A DNA stretch of 46,468 bases from Thermoguttaceae bacterium (GTDB taxonomy: Bacteria > Planctomycetota > Planctomycetia > Pirellulales > Thermoguttaceae), in contig JAQVKF010000004.1 in assembly GCA_028694795.1 (NCBI GenBank), positions 1 to 46,468 of the forward strand, given 5' to 3'. The position numbers were made by a program, and so were the translations under genes. Position 1 is the stretch's first letter. The number at the start of each line of letters is the position of its first letter. This document shows, piece by piece, positions 41,671 to 46,468 of the stretch. The notes beneath the pieces were generated by a model. It was not told the origin of the DNA. It did no database searches and worked only from the letters and a program-made list of their open reading frames with translations.

Positions 41671-43221
41671 TCATTTTTTCTTTTTCTTGATTAGTTCGCG
41701 TTCCGCCAAAGCGAGATCAGCACATAAACGCCCTAAACGCTCATGATAGAGCATCGCGAGTACGATTGTTACGGGTGGCGTTACCAAGAGCGAAAGTGTC
41801 ACAAACAGCGTTTCCGATATCTCGCCGCATAAAGCGATTAAAAAAATGGTTCCGAAAGATAAAAGCGAAATTCCGATTTGCTCGAGATAAAATCGTCCCA
41901 CACGTCGCCACATGGTATGGCGGGTCCTCCAGACCGTGATGGGAATGACGTCCAACGCGTCGTTATTCGCGAGACTATTCATGTAACAGAGTGGGTAGAC
42001 GAGACCAAAGAGGATCGGAACGCAAATACTGGTTACCAGTATCGGCTGAATGGGAACCGAAATCCAAGAGAGTGCAAAGGAGGTCATGGCCACCGTACTC
42101 AACACGGGTATGATGAACAAAAAGGTACCAAAAAATGCCACGATGGGAAACGCCAACGAGAAGATCCCCTCCATAAAAGGATCAAATGGCCAATCGTCCA
42201 CATTCTCGGCATGATTGAACGCCATCTCAAACGTACCACGAAGTGTCTGCATAAGGTAACTTGTAAAAAATACGAGGCAAAATCCACCACACATATAGGT
42301 GACGAGCATCGTCGTAATCTGACCGATGATTCCTTCGCCAAACGATATTTGGAATAATCCACGTAGCGCTATGCCCCATACGGCTACGATCAAAATCCGT
42401 CGCAATACCGGGCCTTGACGGAAAAATTCTCGTGTCGAAAGATCGGACTCCGCGACCAACACCTCCTGCCTCCGAAGTTTCTCCTCGGCCTGTTTTTCGA
42501 GTTGTTCGACCTGCCGCTGTACCGCCGTTTCACGCAGCAACCCCATCGTCGGTGGGGCTGCCGGTGGTACCGCCTGATTGACCACCAGATTTGCAGTGGA
42601 ATTTGACGCGATATTCGCTGTTACCTTCGTATGGCTCGATGCTGCCGCACCGTTTGTGGTACCGGAAGCGTTGGTTCCCCTCTCCGTTTGTGAATTGGAC
42701 ACATCGGATGGAGCGGCGTGAGCGGAAGGTTTTCGCCATGCCGCGGGAACAGCCTCGTCTTCGAAAATTTCCTTCCATGGGTCGTGCTGGGATGGCGACG
42801 GGCGATCGGCAGCCGTTGTCGCGGCGGTGTGTGGAGTGGGCGGAGAGACTGGTTCCGTGGGGACAGCCGGTATGTCCTGCTCCTCGACAATTGCATAAAG
42901 ATCGTCACTGGGCGATGAGTCGAGTTTTTGCGGTGATCGAACGAGTTTTTCGTCCGGCAGCGTGGCAGAACGGATCGGCCGAAAAGGTTCTGGACGCGCG
43001 AGTGGAGGCAATTCCGCTGCCGATTCAGGAATGATTGCCGGTTTGGTTACGGTTTCTGCCGCCAGTTGGCCCGCGATTTCCTGTTCCTTCGCCAGATTAC
43101 GCACCGCGTGAACTTCGATGTTCGTCGGTAGAGTGTCCGGCGTGACGACTAAATCATCGGCAAATGGATCCCATGTGGTATCTGAAGGTCGTTTTGGCGA
43201 ATCATTTTGTTTTTGCGGCAT
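41671..43221 (-). CDS. Polytopic membrane protein, function unknown
   Basis: From the ATG at 43221 (GGAGGAG ahead) the product has 516 residues. The N-terminal half (1-260) is Pro/Ser/Thr/Glu-rich and hydrophilic, ending in a short coiled-coil-like stretch QRQVEQLEKQAEEKLRRQE. The C-terminal half has about six to seven membrane spans, among them VLRRILIVAVWGIALRGLF, TMLVTYMCGGFCLVFFTSYL, GIFSLAFPIVAFFGTFLFII and GISLLSFGTIFLIALCGEIS. It ends in a Lys run (ELIKKKKK). No family was recognised. gnd lies 144 bases upstream on the same strand, so a shared transcript is possible. It may be a planctomycete-specific protein. Confidence 0.7.
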   Translation of the reverse strand: MPQKQNDSPKRPSDTTWDPFADDLVVTPDTLPTNIEVHAVRNLAKEQEIAGQLAAETVTKPAIIPESAAELPPLARPEPFRPIRSATLPDEKLVRSPQKLDSSPSDDLYAIVEEQDIPAVPTEPVSPPTPHTAATTAADRPSPSQHDPWKEIFEDEAVPAAWRKPSAHAAPSDVSNSQTERGTNASGTTNGAAASSHTKVTANIASNSTANLVVNQAVPPAAPPTMGLLRETAVQRQVEQLEKQAEEKLRRQEVLVAESDLSTREFFRQGPVLRRILIVAVWGIALRGLFQISFGEGIIGQITTMLVTYMCGGFCLVFFTSYLMQTLRGTFEMAFNHAENVDDWPFDPFMEGIFSLAFPIVAFFGTFLFIIPVLSTVAMTSFALSWISVPIQPILVTSICVPILFGLVYPLCYMNSLANNDALDVIPITVWRTRHTMWRRVGRFYLEQIGISLLSFGTIFLIALCGEISETLFVTLSLLVTPPVTIVLAMLYHERLGRLCADLALAERELIKKKKK

Positions 43222-43365
43222 CCGTTTCACTCCTCCGATAAAATGCGTACGATCAATCACGGTTGGGGACCACGTCTGCCGAAACACCGTGAGGAATCGA
43301 TTTTCACTACTCGGATGGAATTCTGCCACAATCGTGGCGGAACCCCTTTGGAAGTCTCACTGTGT

Positions 43366-44799
43366 TCAATCGACTTTTCGTTCGCTCATCCAATCGGTAT
43401 GGAAAACTCCTTCACAATCGGTACGTTTGTAGGTGTGCGCGCCGAAGTAGTCACGTTGTGCTTGGAGTAGATTGGCTGGTAGCTTGGCACTGCGATATCC
43501 ATCGTAGTAGGTCAACGCCGAGGTGAACGCGGGTGCCCAAACGCCAAATTGGACCGCCGTCGCCACGACACGTCGCCACGCGTCTTGCGATTTTGTCACC
43601 TTGCCGCAGAAATAATCGTCTAAGAGCAAGTTTTCGAGCGTCGCGTTCCGATCGAACGCGTCTTTAATGCGCTGTAAAAAGACCGCGCGAATAATACAGC
43701 CACCTCGCCACAGAAGTGCGATCTGGCCATAATTCAAATTCCAACCATATTCGCGAGCGGCCGCCTGCATTTGGACGTAACCTTGGGCGTAGCTGCAAAT
43801 CTTCGACGCGTACAACGCCTGACGCACATCCTCGATGAATTGTTTTCGATCACCGTTAAACATCGGAAGATCCGGCCCCGCCAATCGTTGCGATGCGCGG
43901 ACTCGAGCGTCTTTCGCCGCGGAAAGTGATCTCGCGTAGACTGCTTCGGTCACCAACGTGCTCGGCACGCCCAGATCAAGCGCGTCTTGGCTCATCCATT
44001 TACCCGTTCCTTTGGCTCCCGCGGCGTCGAGAATATAATCGACCAACTCGCCCGGCTGCCCGCGATCATCCGCCACGGTCAGAATATCTCGTGTGATTTC
44101 GATCAAATAGCTATTCAGATCGCCTTGATACCAGTCGGCGAATACCTGTTGAATTTCGGCGTTCGAAAGACGCAGAATATTGCGTAAAAGCCAATACGCT
44201 TCGCAAATGAGCTGCATATCACCATATTCGATCCCATTGTGCACCATTTTCACGTAATGACCCGCGCCACGCTCACCAATCCATTCGCAACATGGAATTT
44301 CGTTATTCGGTCCGACTTTTGCACTGATCGCCTGAAAAATCGGCTTGACCGCTTCCCACGCCTTGGGCGAACCGCCGGGCATCATCGAGGGACCACGACG
44401 TGCGCCCTCTTCGCCACCCGAAACGCCTGTGCCAACGAACAACAAACCTTTCGATTCGATGTACGGTGTACGACGTTCTGTATCTTTGAAAAAGGAGTTG
44501 CCGCCGTCGATGATAATGTCGTCTGGTTCAAGATGTGGAATCAAAGTTTCCATGAAATCGTCCACCGGCTGACCGGCTTTGACCATGAGAAAAATTTTAC
44601 GTGGATGTTCGAGCGACGCGATCAGCTCTTCGATGGAGTGACAGCCGACGAACCGTTTGTTCGGCGCATCCGCTATGAACGCATCCACTTTCGAGAGCGT
44701 ACGATTGAATACGGCGACGGAAAACCCATGATCTTCCATATTTAACGCCAAATTACGTCCCATCACGTCCAAACCAATCAAGCCAATCGCGCACTTCAT
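43366..44799 (-). CDS. gnd: 6-phosphogluconate dehydrogenase (decarboxylating)
   Basis: Gnd oxidises and decarboxylates 6-phosphogluconate to ribulose 5-phosphate with NADP in the pentose phosphate pathway. The 477 residues match the long homodimer type. MKCAIGLIGLDVMGRNLALNMEDHGF is the nucleotide-binding end, then VFNRT, IIDGGNSFFKDTERR, GTGVSGGEEGARRGPSMMPGGS, and the catalytic HYVKMVHNGIEYGDMQLI with conserved Lys and Asn. KGTGKWMSQDALDLGVP and the C-terminal RRDYFGAHTYKRTDCEGVFHTDW complete the family pattern. The start is ATG 44799 with GGGAG ahead; the frame is open upstream but not coding-like. Confidence 0.97.
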   Translation of the reverse strand: MKCAIGLIGLDVMGRNLALNMEDHGFSVAVFNRTLSKVDAFIADAPNKRFVGCHSIEELIASLEHPRKIFLMVKAGQPVDDFMETLIPHLEPDDIIIDGGNSFFKDTERRTPYIESKGLLFVGTGVSGGEEGARRGPSMMPGGSPKAWEAVKPIFQAISAKVGPNNEIPCCEWIGERGAGHYVKMVHNGIEYGDMQLICEAYWLLRNILRLSNAEIQQVFADWYQGDLNSYLIEITRDILTVADDRGQPGELVDYILDAAGAKGTGKWMSQDALDLGVPSTLVTEAVYARSLSAAKDARVRASQRLAGPDLPMFNGDRKQFIEDVRQALYASKICSYAQGYVQMQAAAREYGWNLNYGQIALLWRGGCIIRAVFLQRIKDAFDRNATLENLLLDDYFCGKVTKSQDAWRRVVATAVQFGVWAPAFTSALTYYDGYRSAKLPANLLQAQRDYFGAHTYKRTDCEGVFHTDWMSERKVD

Positions 44800-44888
44800 C
44801 GTTCTTTTCTCCCATTTATTTTGAATCATTCCACATTGGAACTGCCGCGTTAAACATTTTATACCCATTCTATCCGATTTTGCAACGA

Positions 44889-45160
44889 AAAACTTTTTAC
44901 TAGACGTGGATCATTCAAACTTGGCGAACATGGACGTCGATTGCGATCGCAGCGAGCGTTCCCACCTTTCGGCAATCGACTTTTTATACATAATCATTTT
45001 ATATAAACGCACTCGAACGAGCCGATATTAGGAACGAAGTGACTGCATCGGCGGCAATGGAAATTTGTTCATTGAAGTGGCGGCACCAACGTCTAGCAAA
45101 AAGGTTGGGCGTCCCGCAATGTTGTGTGAAGTGGCGGCACCAATGTCTAGCAAAAGGGAC
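44889..45160 (+). repeat. CTAG-family repeat mosaic upstream of yidC
   Basis: Starts with AACTTTTTACTAGACGTG, a junction of the family. It contains two partial copies, 54 bases apart (45074 and 45128), of GAAGTGGCGGCACCAA followed by GTCTAGCAAAA, the same module end as near 34137-34165. No hairpin core is present. It lies in the region that must contain the yidC promoter. Confidence 0.7.
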
Positions 45161-45267
45161 CCACTTGCCGAAAATCGTTTTACAGGCGACAATAGAGGGA
45201 ATATTTTGGAGGTTCTGTCGTAAGCATCAGAAAATCTATCGTAAGCATCAGCCAAATAGGAATGTCC

Positions 45268-46468
45268 ATGAGTAGCGATCCACTCAATCCGAATCGGGGT
45301 AGACCCAATTTTGCCAATCGATTGTTGGTCTTTACCGCACTGTTTTTCGGTATCATGTTCATCATGCAGAAGTACTTCCCACCGGAAGAACCCAAAAAAG
45401 TCGCTTCGGAAACCGCCGCAGTGGCCTCTGCAGATGGTTCAGCTTCCGACTCGACAAATGAGCCTGACACGCAGGCCGAAAACACTCCGATCATTCCGGA
45501 AACGATAGCCAAAGATCAATTCGTTACCATTGGTTCGGCGGATCCTGCCGATCCATATCGTATGCTTGTGACGCTCTCCAGCCGTGGTGCCGCTGTACGA
45601 CGAGTGGAAATGAGTGATCCGAAGTATTACGATATCGATACACGGTGCGGATATCTGGGCGAGGTGGTCGTTGATACGAAAAATGTGGGAATCGCCTCCG
45701 AATCGCCTTCCCAGTCGGATGTTGCGGTAAATACGACGACAGTTCCAGCCGATTCTGCCGTAACGGTTGATGCGGATAAAGCGGCGGCGGCTGACGCGGA
45801 TAAAACGGCGACGAAATGCGTGGTCGAGGTGGTCGGTGCGGGAACTCCGGCGCAAAAAGCCGGATTGCAGGTGGGTGACGAGATTCTTTCCGTGGCCGGG
45901 CAAAATGTGGCGGATCGCAATGGATTGGACGCGGCTTTGGTAACGACAAAGCCAGGCCAAACGATCCCGGTCAAGATTCGACGTGGTGAGGGCGACGCCG
46001 CAAGCGAGCTGGAACTGTCGGTCACGTTGATGTGGAAACCGGCGGAATTGATTCGACCGGAAAGGGATGCTCCGGGAAGTTTCCTACTCACCATTCAGGA
46101 AGTGGATGGTGTGACGCTCGAGCAACCGATCCCATTGCCAGAAGACCTCAAATGCGTACCTCCTTCACTAACGAAAGAGATTGACGGCGTACATCTGCTG
46201 AACGAACCGTGGGAAATTGAATCGGCCACACAAGATAAAGTCGTTTTCAAACGGGCTGTGCCGAAATACGATTTGGAAGTACGGAAGATTTTCGAAATGG
46301 TCCGTACTGACTCGGTAGCGGGCGATGGCGGCAAAATTTCGCCAGATGCCCCGGCTTACCATCTGAATTATCGGATTGAGACGAAAAATGTGGGCACGAA
46401 GCCGCATACGGTGGCGTATCGTTATGACGGTCCGAATGGTTTACCGACCGAGGCGTGGTGGTATTCGA
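45268..46468 (+). CDS. yidC: YidC/Oxa1-type membrane insertase, N-terminal part with a PDZ domain (cut by window end)
   Basis: YidC inserts and folds inner-membrane proteins, alone or with Sec. The visible 400 residues are the first membrane span (NRLLVFTALFFGIMFIMQKYF, about 17-37), an acidic/Ala-rich linker and the large periplasmic domain. Core-like text includes YRMLVTLSSRGAAVRRVEMSD, then YHLNYRIETKNVGTKPHTVAYRYDGPNGLPTEAWWY. Between these, at about residues 182-253, is a PDZ-like domain: VVEVVGAGTPAQKAGLQVGDEILSVAG and LVTTKPGQTIPVKIRRG. The catalytic C-terminal membrane core lies beyond the window. ATG 45268 has TAGGA eight bases ahead; ATG 45262 is an alternative. The repeat mosaic ends about 108 bases upstream. 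Confidence 0.88.
   Translation, partial: MSSDPLNPNRGRPNFANRLLVFTALFFGIMFIMQKYFPPEEPKKVASETAAVASADGSASDSTNEPDTQAENTPIIPETIAKDQFVTIGSADPADPYRMLVTLSSRGAAVRRVEMSDPKYYDIDTRCGYLGEVVVDTKNVGIASESPSQSDVAVNTTTVPADSAVTVDADKAAAADADKTATKCVVEVVGAGTPAQKAGLQVGDEILSVAGQNVADRNGLDAALVTTKPGQTIPVKIRRGEGDAASELELSVTLMWKPAELIRPERDAPGSFLLTIQEVDGVTLEQPIPLPEDLKCVPPSLTKEIDGVHLLNEPWEIESATQDKVVFKRAVPKYDLEVRKIFEMVRTDSVAGDGGKISPDAPAYHLNYRIETKNVGTKPHTVAYRYDGPNGLPTEAWWYS

Overview
This window most likely comes from a planctomycete chromosome, probably of the Pirellulales type. Four things point that way: a YTV-family cysteine-rich wall protein, a tandem pair of membrane-anchored prenyltransferase/terpenoid-cyclase-fold proteins, DUF1080 and DUF1015 genes, and a YidC insertase with a PDZ domain in its periplasmic part. 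lpxB and gspK show a Gram-negative type envelope. No rRNA, tRNA, CRISPR array or prophage was recognised.

Layout. 1-780 holds the decayed 5' end of an IS5-family insertion sequence. 1.28-3.46 kb has convergent genes for a SurA/PpiC-type foldase and an enoyl-ACP reductase, flanked by a 164-bp inverted repeat with one mismatch. 4.0-6.4 kb is a GspK-like minor pseudopilin. 7.1-8.1 kb is an AT-rich stretch without convincing genes. 8.4-11.2 kb holds an NfnA/SudB-like flavoprotein, smpB with an internal insertion, a small lipoprotein and groES. 11.6-15.8 kb has a DUF1919 gene, lutB, lutC and an NAD-dependent epimerase. 16.3-17.0 kb is a repetitive Cys/Pro-rich exported protein. 17.9-22.1 kb holds the two cyclase-fold paralogues. 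22.6-25.9 kb has a sulfotransferase and a Sel1-repeat lipoprotein. 26.4-36.5 kb is all on the minus strand: a metal-type ABC ATPase, a DksA-type zinc-finger protein, DUF1080, DUF1015, a membrane protein, an acyl-CoA/ACP synthetase, a zinc-binding lipoprotein, lpxB and a second ABC ATPase. 36.7-44.8 kb, also minus, has a large envelope protein, a MazG-like protein, the YTV protein, a polytopic membrane protein and gnd. The window ends inside yidC on the plus strand.

The most striking non-genic signal is a dispersed family of about 280-420 bp non-coding elements bounded by CTAG, with terminal inverted repeats GGGCRTGTTCACA. The same terminus occurs just outside the decayed IS5-type transposase at 765-780, so these look like MITEs once mobilised by that IS. 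They are modular (a CTAG-proximal arm, a long hairpin core and one or two distal arms), and one carries a three-copy 85-bp tandem array. They sit exactly at gene ends: the stop codon of gspK lies in an element's CTAG, the stop of lpxB lies in a repeat fragment's CTAG, and smpB and the convergent lipoprotein gene both end in CTAGs that bound an 85-bp spacer.

Probable operons on the minus strand are envelope protein > ABC ATPase > lpxB, acyl-CoA synthetase > membrane protein, DUF1015 > DUF1080, and gnd > membrane protein. On the plus strand lutB-lutC is a clear pair. The envelope theme (wall proteins, lpxB, insertase, pseudopilin, foldase) runs through the window, but the genes form many small transcription units separated by repeats.
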